Source: an uncultured Butyrivibrio sp. (GTDB taxonomy: Bacteria > Bacillota > Clostridia > Lachnospirales > Lachnospiraceae). Taken from it: DNA of 42,312 nucleotides. The position numbers and the translations under genes are program-made. Positions 22,082 through 32,500 of the stretch are shown here, in pieces. Below the pieces are notes generated by a model. It saw only the letters and a program-made list of their open reading frames with translations, was not told the origin of the DNA and did no database searches. Location: NCBI GenBank assembly GCA_946536145.1, contig CAMNEA010000020.1, forward strand, positions 1 through 42,312, given 5' to 3'. Every line of letters starts with the position of its first letter. Position 1 is the stretch's first letter.

Positions 22082-25000
22082 ATGACCCATCGTTTTTTTA
22101 CAGATCTGTTCAATGAAGCTGCAGAGCGGTTTGGCGACCGGCCTGCTCTTCATTATGATAATTTCCATTACACATACAGAGAACTGGAAAGGCTCAGCGC
22201 GAATATCGCGGCATGGCTGCGCAGTCAGGATATCGGCCTTGGCAGTATTGTTCCTGTCCTTGTTCCCCGTTGCCAGTATATGACAATTGCAGTCCTTGGC
22301 GTGTTAAGATCCGGAGCAGGCTATGAGCCTCTTGATATCTCCAATCCGGGGAGCAGAATCCGGAATATGGTAACGCAGGCAGATGCCCGCGTGATAATCG
22401 CATCGAAAGAATATGCTCATCTTCTGAAAGCGTCAGACGGATCCTTACCATGGCAGGTTCTTTATATGGAAGATATTCCGCTTCTTCCGGATATGGCTGC
22501 GCCTTCCCTTGACGAAATGTCGGACTCCGACCCCCTGGTGCTTCTTTTTACATCAGGTTCCTCAGGAGACCCCAAAGGCATCATCCTGAATCAGAAAAAT
22601 ATTGCTTCGTATACAGACTGGTATATACCTTATTTCCATGTTGATGAAAATTCCCGCATGGCACAGTATGCCAGCTTCGTATTTGACATGCATTTTCTGG
22701 AGACCATTCTTCCGCTTGCGGCAGGTGCCTCCATTTATATCGTGCCGGAAGAGATACGTCTCGACCTCATCGCTTTAAAACAGTTTTTTGATGAAAACGG
22801 TATCACTCACACCAGCATGACTACCCAGCTGGGCAGACAGTTTGCCATGAGCATGGGAAATACCACCAAGACCCTTCGCCACATGATAGTCGGAGGCGAG
22901 GCTCTCTCAAGAATATCTTCCCCCAAAAACTTCACGCTCTATAACGGATATGGCCCTACAGAGTGCAGTTTTTGTGTAACAATCTTTCCGGTACTTACAG
23001 ATTATCCGGGAAAGGTTCCTATCGGGAATGCTATAAAAGGCGTTGAGATATATCTTTTAGATGAGAGGGAATCCCTCGTTCCCGATGGCGAAATCGGAGA
23101 ACTATGCGTCGCAGGACCTCACGTCGCGGACGGTTATCTGAACAGGCCTGACCTTACCCAAAAGTCCTTCACACCCAATCCGTTTTCATCAGACCCGGAT
23201 AAAAAAGTCCTCTATCACACAGGGGACCTCGCAAGATACATCAAAGATCCGCGCGGTACGAATTCTGAAGTCTGTCTTGAATATATGGGCAGGGCTGACC
23301 GCCAGATCAAAATCAGAGGATACAGGATCGAGCCCGCAGAGATCGAAGCGCTTCTGCAGCGCCATGATAAGATCAGTGATGTCGTAGTGGAATGCCCTGT
23401 AGTCGGAGGGCATAAGGTTCTTGCTGCCTATTATCTGTCCGACGAAGCTATCGATGAGGATCAGCTGCGCAGCTGGGTTGCGAAGGAGAAACCCGCCTAC
23501 ATGGTTCCCTCCTTTTTCATCCGGCTTAAGGAATTCCCCCTGACCGCAAACGGTAAGGTCGACACTGAAAAGCTCCCAACTCCGGCTTCCAAAAAGCCGG
23601 CAGTGGACTTCGAGGAACCTGTGGGAAATACCGAACACAGCCTTGCGCGTCTTGTCTCTGAGATCCTTCGTGTAGAGCAGGTTGGAAGGCGCGATAATTT
23701 TTACCTGCTCGGCGGAAATTCCCTGGCTGCCGTAGAGCTTTTATATCGGATTTTTGAAACCTTCTCCGTAAGGATCAAGGTAAAGGATATCCTTCAGTAC
23801 CCCGTTCTTTCTCAGCTGGCCGAAAGGATCGATGAGTATTCACAGACAGCACTGCCGCAGATAATACCTCTTTCTCCAAGGGAGAGCTACTGCGTAAGCA
23901 GAACCCAGGAAAGAATATACACCGCCCAGAGTATGCTTGATGGGGATGATCCCACCTATCTTCTTGACATCTCCATAGTGACTTCGGGGCGTTTCGAAAA
24001 AGACATCGTAAAAGAAGTTCTTGAAAAACTCTTTGCCCGTCACGAGAGTTTAAGAACCTGCTTTGTGCTAAACGGTGACTCTGAGCTTGTGCAGCGCATC
24101 CTCCCTCCGGAAGATGCAATTATTAAAGAAGCGGTAACCCGGTCAGAAGCAAAAAACCTTCCCGGCAGTTTCATGCTTGACAAGGCGCCTTTGTTCGCCT
24201 GGTCCTGCAGTGACAAAGAGCTCAGATTCAGGTGGCACCATATCATCAGCGACGGCAGAAGCTGTATCCTCTTCGCCAGAGAATTCGCCTCCTTATATAA
24301 TGGGGAAAGTCTTAGTCCCCTTTCGGTTCACCAGAAGGAAATAGCCGACTATGAAAGACGTCTATCTTTCGGTTCACACCTTAAGACCTGGCAGAAGAAC
24401 TGGCAGGACATGTTTTCGGACTTTACGGATGCAAGGGAGCTTGATCTTCCATCTGACGGCATGATGAGCACAGATAAAAAAGCAGGCCGTCTGTCTGTAG
24501 TCTTTTCGCCTTCGCTCTCCGATGAGATAGGCCGTTTCTGCAGCAGTGAGAGTATCACGGCTTACATGTTCCTTCTCTCGGTATTTGCCATCCTTCTAAA
24601 CCGCTACTCAAGACAGGATAAGATCATCCTCGGAACGGTAATGGACGGAAGGGAAACACCCGAGTCCGGAAAGCTCCAGGGCATGTTTGTCAACACTGTT
24701 CCGATGTTTATCAAGGTAGACGAAGAAAAGACTCTCACATCTTACCTTGGCAGTGTTTCTTCAAATATCCTGAAGGCTATGGAGAGTCAGTCGGTTGCGC
24801 TTGAAGATATCGCAAAGAGCTTTGAGGAAGCCGGTGGTTTCTCCCGCACGGCGCACGGCCATCTTCTGTTTGATGTGCTGTTTGTCATGCAGAACATGGA
24901 CCGCTCTCTCCCGGATCTTCGGGGAAGCAGTGCTCATCTTGAAATACCTGCAACCGAGGGATGCATGTACGATCTGACACTTGAGGCAGAAAAGCGCGAA

Positions 25001-28000
25001 AACAGTTATCACTGCGAATTTGAGTATGACTCTTCCATTTTCTCAGAAGGCAGCATCTTTTATCTCGCCCGCCACTTTGAGGCGCTTATAAGATCCTGTC
25101 TTACACGGAAGGACTCATATATCAAAGATCTGGAAATGCTTGATGAAGAAGAAAAAGACCTGCTCTTAAATGCTTTTCAGCCAGAGCAGATCTCTTTTGC
25201 ATCAGACAGGGAACCTGCAACTGTAATTGAGCTTTTAAAAGAAAGGGTTCTTGAGAGTCCTGACAAAAAAGCTCTTGTTTATATGGACACGCAGCTATCC
25301 TACAGGCAGCTATGGGATGAGTCATATCTGCTCTCAGAAATGATACTGTCGGATTATCCTGCAATTTCAGATAGGGGTGATCATGAAGCGCGGATAGCCC
25401 TTATCGCGGAGCGCGGCGTATCAATGATAATCTCCATCTGGGCCATACTTAAGCTGGGATGTACCTATGTTCCCATATCTCCTTCATATCCGGAAGATCG
25501 CATCCGTTACCTTTTGGGCGACTGCGACCCCTCGCTTATAATAAGCTGCGCACTTACATCTGAAAAGCTAAATGCCTTTCTTAAGTCGCAGCCTGTTCCT
25601 GTGCTCTCTTTTGAATACCCGCTAAAAAGGGGCGGATCCACATCCGCAGTTTCTTCAAAAGCCCCTGGCAGCGTAAGTCCAAAAACAGCTGCCTACATGA
25701 TATACACCTCCGGAACTACAGGACAGCCCAAAGGAGTTGTCGTCGAGCACAGGCAGCTTACTTCGCTCCTTTTGGCTTATGACAATATATACCGGCTAAA
25801 CAGCGATGACACGGTACTCTCGTTTGCTGCCTTTGTATTTGACCAGTCTGTCTGGGATATTTTCCACATACTGACACTCGGCGGAACTCTGTGTCTGATT
25901 CCGGAAATGATTGCCAGGGATCCCGATGCCCTTTCAGACTACTGTCAATCCAAAAACGTGACAGCGGCATCCCTGACTCCGGCTTTCCTTGGGCTTCTTG
26001 ATCCGTCTGCCTTTAAGACCCTGCGGCTGCTTGATGTCGGCGGTGAAGCACCTGACAAAGACCTTTTAAGTGCATGGGCCGGTGGCAGAAGGGTCTTTAA
26101 TACCTATGGCCCGACAGAGACAACAGTAAATGCGACCAGCTTTTTATTCAGCAATGAGAGCACGCTCTCAAAAGAGCAGCGCCCCCTTTCGAAAAAGGTT
26201 CCCATCGGAAAACCTGTTCCGGGTAGCCGTGTATATATCCTAAGCGGCAATACTCTGTGCGGGATTGGCGTTCCGGGAGAGCTCTGCATCGCCGGCAATC
26301 AGGTGACGCGGGGATATTTTAACAGGCAGGAACTTACGGACAAAGTCTTTACCAAAGATCCCTTTGCTGATGGCCGCATGTACCGCAGCGGTGATCTTGC
26401 AAGATTTCTTCCTGATGGAAATATTGATTTTCTGGGGCGCCTTGATGAGCAGGTCAAAATACGCGGCTTCAGGATAGAGCCAAGTGAGATTGAATCCGTT
26501 ATCAGGGCAATTCCCGGGATAAAGGATGCCCTTGTACTTGTTCGGAAAAATGATTTCGAAGAGGATGAGCTATGTGGTTATTATGTAGAAAATACCGCTG
26601 ATACTATTTCACCGGATAAGATGCGCAGGAACCTGGAAGAGGCACTTCCCATGTACATGGTTCCCTCTTTCCTGACTCCCCTGAAAGCTTTGCCTCTTAA
26701 TATAAACGGTAAGGTTGACAGGCGCATGCTGCCAAAGCCGCAGCGGTCTGCTGCCGCAATTTTTGAAGAACCCGGAACCGGAGAGGAGCAGCTCCTCTGC
26801 GACATTTTCCGCAAGGTTCTCTCCCTGGACAGGATCAGCATATCAGATGATTTCCTATCTGTTGGCGGCGATTCCATAAAAGCCATAAGGATCAGCTCTC
26901 TCCTTCGCGGCCTCGGATATACGCTTGGCGCAGGCAAGGTGCTTGAGCATCGGACCATAAAAGCGCTCGCGCCACTTCTTGAAAGCGGCAATGCTCCCAC
27001 AGAGTATGAGGAATATCCGGACGCCATTCTGACGCCTGTCATGAAAATATACTTTTCAGCAAATATGCCTGATCCGGGCTGGTACAATCAGTCCGCCCTT
27101 TTCATGCTCAAATATAACCCTGATCCCGCTCTTGTACTGTCAGCCTTAAGCAGACTGCGAGATACCCATGGAATGCTCAGGCTGATAGTCAGAAATGATC
27201 CTGCAGGCGATGGGAAGGCTCCTTTACTTATTATAAGAAAGCCCGGAGAGATGTCTGCGGTAAACCTGGATGTCTACGAAGATCTTTCAGAAAAAGAACT
27301 TATTAAAACCTGTAATTTATTGCAGAAAAAGATGTCTCCTTCAGAGGGAGAAGTCATGGAGGCCGCCCTCTTTATCAACAAGACCGTGGAAGGAAGAAAG
27401 ATGCGTCTGTTCCTTGCCTTTCACCACCTTGTTGTCGATGAGGTGTCCTGGGGCATCCTGACTGCAGACCTTGACAGATTCTTAAACCCTTCGCGCAGAG
27501 AGGATAATATTTATAATACAGTGTCCTTTGGCGAATGGAGCAGACTTTTGTGGGAGTACAAAGACGCTGAGGCTTTCCTTCCCGAGAAGGCCTATTGGAC
27601 ACATGTGCATAGTCTTCTCTCTCAAGACGCACATGAAAATGAAGAATTTCTAAATGGGCTTCGCCTTGATCATGATCCCGGGAAGGGATACTGTGTCCTC
27701 AGAAAGTCTCTTTCGGAGGATGTTACAAATGCGGTACTTGAAACCGCAGTTGAGCTGTGTCATGGAAAGCCTGAGCCGGTTCTGCTCTCCTGTCTTGCCA
27801 TGGCGGTCAAAAAGTGCGGCGCAGAAAATACTCTTATTATACAAATGGAGAGTCATGGCCGCGGAAATGTTACAAACGCAGATGGCAGGGAAGTAAGTAC
27901 AGACCGGACAATAGGCTGGTTTACCGCTGTTTATCCCCTTGTGCTTGATCTGGCGGGCACTTTTGGCGAACAGATCATCCTCACAAGAGAGGCGCTAAGT

Positions 28001-31000
28001 GCTGTGCCGGACTTTGGTATAGGTTATGGCCTTATTTTTGATGATCTGAGCAGATACAAAGGCGTCATCTTTAACTACCTCGGCCGTGGACGAAATGAAG
28101 ACTATGAAAACCTCTTCCCTGTAAGTGGAAACGGCTTAGAGGACATTTCCCCGCAAAACGGCGACCCTGATACCATTAGCTTCGATCTAAGACTTGACGG
28201 ACAAAGGCTTTGTATCGAGTGCCGCTATGACTCTGTCTATGATCCGGATAAGATACAAAAGCTTGTGGATACTTTTGCAAGCACCCTGTCCATGCCGGAA
28301 TCACCTTCAGAGAGATTAAACGCGCTCAAATACAGCCCGTCGGATTTTTGTCTGGGGCAGGCCATGTCCATATCGGACTGGAAGGAGCTTGTGCTTGTTC
28401 ATGACCCTTCTGATATCTGCGCGATCAGCAGGCTTACGCCCCTGCAACAGGCAATGCTGTACCGCTTTATCGCAGATCCCGACAGCCGCGCCTACTTTAT
28501 TCAGGACAAGCTGATAATTCCCGGAACATTCAGAAAAGACCTGTTTAAGACAGCTCTTTATCTGTGCTCAGTCCGCTTTGATGCCCTGCGGCTTCGTTTT
28601 GTTTACAAAGGCATGGATATGCCGTATCAGATCATCCTTAAAAAGCAGGTTCCCGAGTATGAAGAAGCCTTAGACAAGACCTTTGATGAAGCTGCCGCTG
28701 AAGATATGAGAAGAGGCTTTGAACCTGACCTTGGATGCCTTGTCCGTTTTGTACGCTGCGCTGCAGAAGATCAGGAGGATGTGACCACACTTCTTGTTTC
28801 AAGCCACCACCTTCTGATGGATGGATGGAGTTTTTCCATATTTATTGATACGCTTATAAGCTTTTACAATAAGCTTCTTGACGGAGCAGATGCAAAGGAG
28901 CTCTCCGCCAAGGCAGAGGCTTCGGCAAAAGGCAGCACTTCCTATGCCGACTACCTTGGAGAAATATCAAAGGTAAACAGCTATGCTAATACGCAGCACT
29001 GGATGGATTACCTCGACGGTCTTGAAGACGGGTGCACACTCCCATCCCTTACGCCTTCGGAAGAAAGCACGCAGGTTCCGGCTTCCACCAGCTTTTCGCT
29101 CCCCGATGACACTGCGCAGAAACTAAGCGACTTCCTAAGAAAGAGAAAGCTGACCGGCGCCGCCTTCTTTGGCACAGTCTGGGCGCTTCTTCTTGGCATG
29201 GAGAATAATGTAAATGACATAGTCTTTGGCGAGACTGTGTCCGGACGAAATACGGATCTTAAGGAAATTGAGAAAACCGTAGGAATGCTGATCACAACCA
29301 TTCCGGTCCGTATACACTGGTCTGAGGAAACAACAATAGACAGTCTTTTGGACACAAGGCAGAAGGACTATTACAAAATGCAGCCCTACGAATCAGTTTC
29401 CTTAAGCAGGCTCGGCTCACTCACGGGTCTTGATTCAAGGCTGATCCGAACGCTCTATGTATATGAGAACTACCCTCCGGCACAAAGTAATTCTTCTTAC
29501 AGTCTTTTGCCGGTGCATGAAGAAGTTGATTCTGCCGCGGGACTTAGCGTAGATGAGTCGAACGGATACCACCTGCGTCTTGTCTATGATGCCGCTCTGT
29601 ACGCAGATGACTATATAAACAGGCTTCCGGGAAGGATCCTCCATCTTACGGATCAGATTCTCGAAAGCCCTACCATCAGAGTATCAGAGCTTGACAGGAT
29701 CTCCCCTGATGAAGAGAGATTTATGCTCGGTGACCTTGCAGGGACAAAAAAAGAGTATCCCTCCGATACTTTCCTTGACATGCTATACCACCAGGTTATT
29801 ACCAATCCCTCACGGCCTGCTCTTACCATGCGCGGGAATACCATGACCTACCTTGATCTTTGGAATGATGCGGCTGCCCTGCGGGAAAAGATCGGCTTTT
29901 CGGGTGAGCGCTTTATAGCTATCATAACAGACCGCAGTTTCGAGCTCATAGTCTCGATCACTGCCACGCTTTTGTCCGGGGCTTGTTATGTCCCGATCGA
30001 TAAAGATTATCCGGCAGACAGAATACGCGCTATCCTGAGCGACTGCAAGCCTGAAGCTGTCATCTGCCGAAGGGAGTTTCTTGAATCTCCGGTCGAGGGC
30101 GGAAGTAACTTAAAGCTCCTTTTCGAGGAATTAAAGCTTAAAGTCATTGCGGACATTCCCTGCTCTGCCGGCACAGATAGCCCTGATAACGGATCCGTCG
30201 AGAGTCTGCAGAAGGCAAAAAAAGCTCCCCCTCCTTCTGCCGATCTTATGCGTGACAGGATTGCCTATATGATATACACCTCCGGCACAACCGGAAAACC
30301 CAAGGGCGTTGAAATAGAACACAGATCGCTCTCTGACATGATCCATGGAAATGAGGCATATTTTGGGAGCTTTTATGACGATGTCGTTCTCCTTCTCCTG
30401 AATCCGGTATTTGATGCTTCGATCCAGCAGATTTTCCCTGTGCTTTCACAGGGCGGCTGCCTTTGCATCATCCCGACCGAACTTATGAAGGATCCTCGGG
30501 ATATCGCAGACTACTGTGATGACAATAAAGTGACGGTACTAAGCGGTACCAATGCTCTCCTTCGCACCTTTGTTCCGGCTCTTAAAAGAAGAGTTCGCGT
30601 CATGATCACAGGCGGCGATGAGGCTGAGCGGCCGATATATGAATCCTATGCAGGGCATACCGATCTTCTTGTCAATGACTACGGCCCCACTGAAGCCTGT
30701 GTGCACGCTCTTTCCTACACCTTTGACAAAGATGCTCCGCAAAAGAGGATACCTCTTGGCATGCCTTATCCCAACAAGAGGATTTATGTGCTGCAAGGCG
30801 ATAAGCTCTGCGGCATAGGACAAAGGGGTGAGATCTGCATAGCCGGAGCAGGCCTTGCAAGAGGCTACCACAATTCCAAAGTTCTGACAGATGCAGCCTT
30901 TGTAAATAATCCCTACGGCGAGGGGCTTATGTATCGCACCGGCGACCTTGGAATCTTTGACAGCCGCGGCAACCTCTTCTTTGAGGGGCGCTGTGATGCT

Positions 31001-32488
31001 CAGATAAAGATCCGGGGCTTTCGCATTGAACCGGCTGAGATTGAACTTGGTCTCAAGTCTCATCCTGAGATTGAGAACGCACTTGTGGTGCCTGTCAAAA
31101 AGTCCGGTAAAAATGCATTCCTCGCAGCATATATTATATTGAAGGACAAGGAATCCCGTGCCGATAATGACAGGTCTGAGGAAGCAGATACTCTGCTGTC
31201 AGAAAACGATATCCGAAAATACCTTAAGGGAAGGCTTCCCTCCTACATGATCCCGTCTTTTATCAAAGCGGTTGATGCATTTCCTCTCACCGCAAACGGC
31301 AAGGTTGACATTAAGAGTCTCCCGGAGCCAAAGGCCGGATCCTTTAGAGATTACAAAGCCCCCGCGACCTACTTTGAAGAGAGGATAGCTTCAATGTTTG
31401 AGAAGGTCCTTGAGGTTGACCGGGTTGGAACTGATGACTCCTTCTTTGAACTTGGAGGCAGTTCGATCGAGCTTATGAAGCTCCTTTCGGGACTTGCAGG
31501 TCTTGGTATCAGGGCTGCTGATGTCCTTTCACACCCGACTCCCAGAAGCCTTGGAAGCCTCCTTCAGCACGGTTTTATCAGGGAGCAGGAGCAGGCGGAC
31601 GGCTGTATCTGCATAAAAAGCGGAGACTTGTCGCTTCCGGCCATTTTCTTAATTCCTCCCTCCTCAGGAACGACCATGTGTTATCTGGAACTGATAAGGG
31701 AGATGGATTACCCCGGTTTTGTCTGGGGAATGACTGATATGAAATACCGCCTCTTTGGCAATATGAGTCTTAAAGAGCTTGAAAGCTTTGAGGCGAATTT
31801 AAAAAGTACATCAGATCAGTCCGCTGCAGATTTAAGGTCAGATACGCTCAAGGAATACATGAAGGCACTAAAAATAAAATTCCGTCCGGGAGATATCCTC
31901 ATGGGCTATTCCCAGGGAGGATGCATTGCCCACACGCTGGCAAGATGGCTTGAGGACGAGGGCATACAGCCCGGAAGGATCATTGCCTTGGAGTCGCACC
32001 CTTTTACCTCTAAGGACCTTGCTTCTCTTGTCCCTGACAGCAGGAAACAGCGCCTTGCGGATGCGAAAGTAGTCTTCCTTGGCCAGCGCGGCATAGCCAA
32101 AAGCAGCGATGATGAACTTCGCGGAGGCGAGCCGGATAGCATTTCCACAACTGAATTTTTGAAAAATGCGCTAAAAGATATTTCTCCGGATGAGACAGAT
32201 GAGCAAAAAGAACTGCTTCATGCCTTTTATGAGACTTATCTGGTGTATACTATTAATACGACCACTCCCTTCATTACAGAAGGAACAGTGGGAAGTAGGA
32301 TCGATGCAATACTCTTTTCCGGACAGGAGAATAACTGGAATGATCATTCCGGTTCAGAAGGGATTACCTGCTTTATCGAGGGAAGCCCTGATGACCATCT
32401 GGTATTCTTATCCAGGTACAGAAAACAGATAGCCGCCCGGATAAAAAACTGTTATAGCCAAATGTGTTCTTGCATGATCAGGAATTGA
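22082..32488 (+). CDS. Non-ribosomal peptide synthetase, three modules (A-T-C-A-T-E-C-A-T-TE)
   Basis: This 3468-residue cytoplasmic synthetase should make a tripeptide. Domains: A1 (~1-505, LLFTSGSSGDPKG), T1 (Ser547, GGNS), C1 (~593-1030, HHIISDG at 719), A2 (~1044-1540, YTSGTTGQPKG), T2 (Ser1598, GGDS), E (~1635-2090, HHLVVDEVSW at 1781, with ESHGR and TIGWFTAVYP), C2 (~2115-2545, HHLLMDG at 2242), A3 (~2558-3045, YTSGTTGKPKG), T3 (Ser3128, GGSS), TE (~3160-3468, GYSQG Ser3277 and His3439). All catalytic motifs look intact. The E domain predicts a D residue at position 2. Starting with A rather than C means an unacylated first residue. No PPTase or MbtH gene is in the window. AAGGAG lies 13 bases before the ATG, a long spacing. 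Confidence 0.97.
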   Translation: MTHRFFTDLFNEAAERFGDRPALHYDNFHYTYRELERLSANIAAWLRSQDIGLGSIVPVLVPRCQYMTIAVLGVLRSGAGYEPLDISNPGSRIRNMVTQADARVIIASKEYAHLLKASDGSLPWQVLYMEDIPLLPDMAAPSLDEMSDSDPLVLLFTSGSSGDPKGIILNQKNIASYTDWYIPYFHVDENSRMAQYASFVFDMHFLETILPLAAGASIYIVPEEIRLDLIALKQFFDENGITHTSMTTQLGRQFAMSMGNTTKTLRHMIVGGEALSRISSPKNFTLYNGYGPTECSFCVTIFPVLTDYPGKVPIGNAIKGVEIYLLDERESLVPDGEIGELCVAGPHVADGYLNRPDLTQKSFTPNPFSSDPDKKVLYHTGDLARYIKDPRGTNSEVCLEYMGRADRQIKIRGYRIEPAEIEALLQRHDKISDVVVECPVVGGHKVLAAYYLSDEAIDEDQLRSWVAKEKPAYMVPSFFIRLKEFPLTANGKVDTEKLPTPASKKPAVDFEEPVGNTEHSLARLVSEILRVEQVGRRDNFYLLGGNSLAAVELLYRIFETFSVRIKVKDILQYPVLSQLAERIDEYSQTALPQIIPLSPRESYCVSRTQERIYTAQSMLDGDDPTYLLDISIVTSGRFEKDIVKEVLEKLFARHESLRTCFVLNGDSELVQRILPPEDAIIKEAVTRSEAKNLPGSFMLDKAPLFAWSCSDKELRFRWHHIISDGRSCILFAREFASLYNGESLSPLSVHQKEIADYERRLSFGSHLKTWQKNWQDMFSDFTDARELDLPSDGMMSTDKKAGRLSVVFSPSLSDEIGRFCSSESITAYMFLLSVFAILLNRYSRQDKIILGTVMDGRETPESGKLQGMFVNTVPMFIKVDEEKTLTSYLGSVSSNILKAMESQSVALEDIAKSFEEAGGFSRTAHGHLLFDVLFVMQNMDRSLPDLRGSSAHLEIPATEGCMYDLTLEAEKRENSYHCEFEYDSSIFSEGSIFYLARHFEALIRSCLTRKDSYIKDLEMLDEEEKDLLLNAFQPEQISFASDREPATVIELLKERVLESPDKKALVYMDTQLSYRQLWDESYLLSEMILSDYPAISDRGDHEARIALIAERGVSMIISIWAILKLGCTYVPISPSYPEDRIRYLLGDCDPSLIISCALTSEKLNAFLKSQPVPVLSFEYPLKRGGSTSAVSSKAPGSVSPKTAAYMIYTSGTTGQPKGVVVEHRQLTSLLLAYDNIYRLNSDDTVLSFAAFVFDQSVWDIFHILTLGGTLCLIPEMIARDPDALSDYCQSKNVTAASLTPAFLGLLDPSAFKTLRLLDVGGEAPDKDLLSAWAGGRRVFNTYGPTETTVNATSFLFSNESTLSKEQRPLSKKVPIGKPVPGSRVYILSGNTLCGIGVPGELCIAGNQVTRGYFNRQELTDKVFTKDPFADGRMYRSGDLARFLPDGNIDFLGRLDEQVKIRGFRIEPSEIESVIRAIPGIKDALVLVRKNDFEEDELCGYYVENTADTISPDKMRRNLEEALPMYMVPSFLTPLKALPLNINGKVDRRMLPKPQRSAAAIFEEPGTGEEQLLCDIFRKVLSLDRISISDDFLSVGGDSIKAIRISSLLRGLGYTLGAGKVLEHRTIKALAPLLESGNAPTEYEEYPDAILTPVMKIYFSANMPDPGWYNQSALFMLKYNPDPALVLSALSRLRDTHGMLRLIVRNDPAGDGKAPLLIIRKPGEMSAVNLDVYEDLSEKELIKTCNLLQKKMSPSEGEVMEAALFINKTVEGRKMRLFLAFHHLVVDEVSWGILTADLDRFLNPSRREDNIYNTVSFGEWSRLLWEYKDAEAFLPEKAYWTHVHSLLSQDAHENEEFLNGLRLDHDPGKGYCVLRKSLSEDVTNAVLETAVELCHGKPEPVLLSCLAMAVKKCGAENTLIIQMESHGRGNVTNADGREVSTDRTIGWFTAVYPLVLDLAGTFGEQIILTREALSAVPDFGIGYGLIFDDLSRYKGVIFNYLGRGRNEDYENLFPVSGNGLEDISPQNGDPDTISFDLRLDGQRLCIECRYDSVYDPDKIQKLVDTFASTLSMPESPSERLNALKYSPSDFCLGQAMSISDWKELVLVHDPSDICAISRLTPLQQAMLYRFIADPDSRAYFIQDKLIIPGTFRKDLFKTALYLCSVRFDALRLRFVYKGMDMPYQIILKKQVPEYEEALDKTFDEAAAEDMRRGFEPDLGCLVRFVRCAAEDQEDVTTLLVSSHHLLMDGWSFSIFIDTLISFYNKLLDGADAKELSAKAEASAKGSTSYADYLGEISKVNSYANTQHWMDYLDGLEDGCTLPSLTPSEESTQVPASTSFSLPDDTAQKLSDFLRKRKLTGAAFFGTVWALLLGMENNVNDIVFGETVSGRNTDLKEIEKTVGMLITTIPVRIHWSEETTIDSLLDTRQKDYYKMQPYESVSLSRLGSLTGLDSRLIRTLYVYENYPPAQSNSSYSLLPVHEEVDSAAGLSVDESNGYHLRLVYDAALYADDYINRLPGRILHLTDQILESPTIRVSELDRISPDEERFMLGDLAGTKKEYPSDTFLDMLYHQVITNPSRPALTMRGNTMTYLDLWNDAAALREKIGFSGERFIAIITDRSFELIVSITATLLSGACYVPIDKDYPADRIRAILSDCKPEAVICRREFLESPVEGGSNLKLLFEELKLKVIADIPCSAGTDSPDNGSVESLQKAKKAPPPSADLMRDRIAYMIYTSGTTGKPKGVEIEHRSLSDMIHGNEAYFGSFYDDVVLLLLNPVFDASIQQIFPVLSQGGCLCIIPTELMKDPRDIADYCDDNKVTVLSGTNALLRTFVPALKRRVRVMITGGDEAERPIYESYAGHTDLLVNDYGPTEACVHALSYTFDKDAPQKRIPLGMPYPNKRIYVLQGDKLCGIGQRGEICIAGAGLARGYHNSKVLTDAAFVNNPYGEGLMYRTGDLGIFDSRGNLFFEGRCDAQIKIRGFRIEPAEIELGLKSHPEIENALVVPVKKSGKNAFLAAYIILKDKESRADNDRSEEADTLLSENDIRKYLKGRLPSYMIPSFIKAVDAFPLTANGKVDIKSLPEPKAGSFRDYKAPATYFEERIASMFEKVLEVDRVGTDDSFFELGGSSIELMKLLSGLAGLGIRAADVLSHPTPRSLGSLLQHGFIREQEQADGCICIKSGDLSLPAIFLIPPSSGTTMCYLELIREMDYPGFVWGMTDMKYRLFGNMSLKELESFEANLKSTSDQSAADLRSDTLKEYMKALKIKFRPGDILMGYSQGGCIAHTLARWLEDEGIQPGRIIALESHPFTSKDLASLVPDSRKQRLADAKVVFLGQRGIAKSSDDELRGGEPDSISTTEFLKNALKDISPDETDEQKELLHAFYETYLVYTINTTTPFITEGTVGSRIDAILFSGQENNWNDHSGSEGITCFIEGSPDDHLVFLSRYRKQIAARIKNCYSQMCSCMIRN

Positions 32489-32500
32489 AAGGAGAACAGG

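Noticed and set aside
22082..32488. Siderophore NRPS
   Set aside because: No aryl-acid starter, Cy domains, formyl/hydroxyl ornithine enzymes or iron transport genes are nearby.
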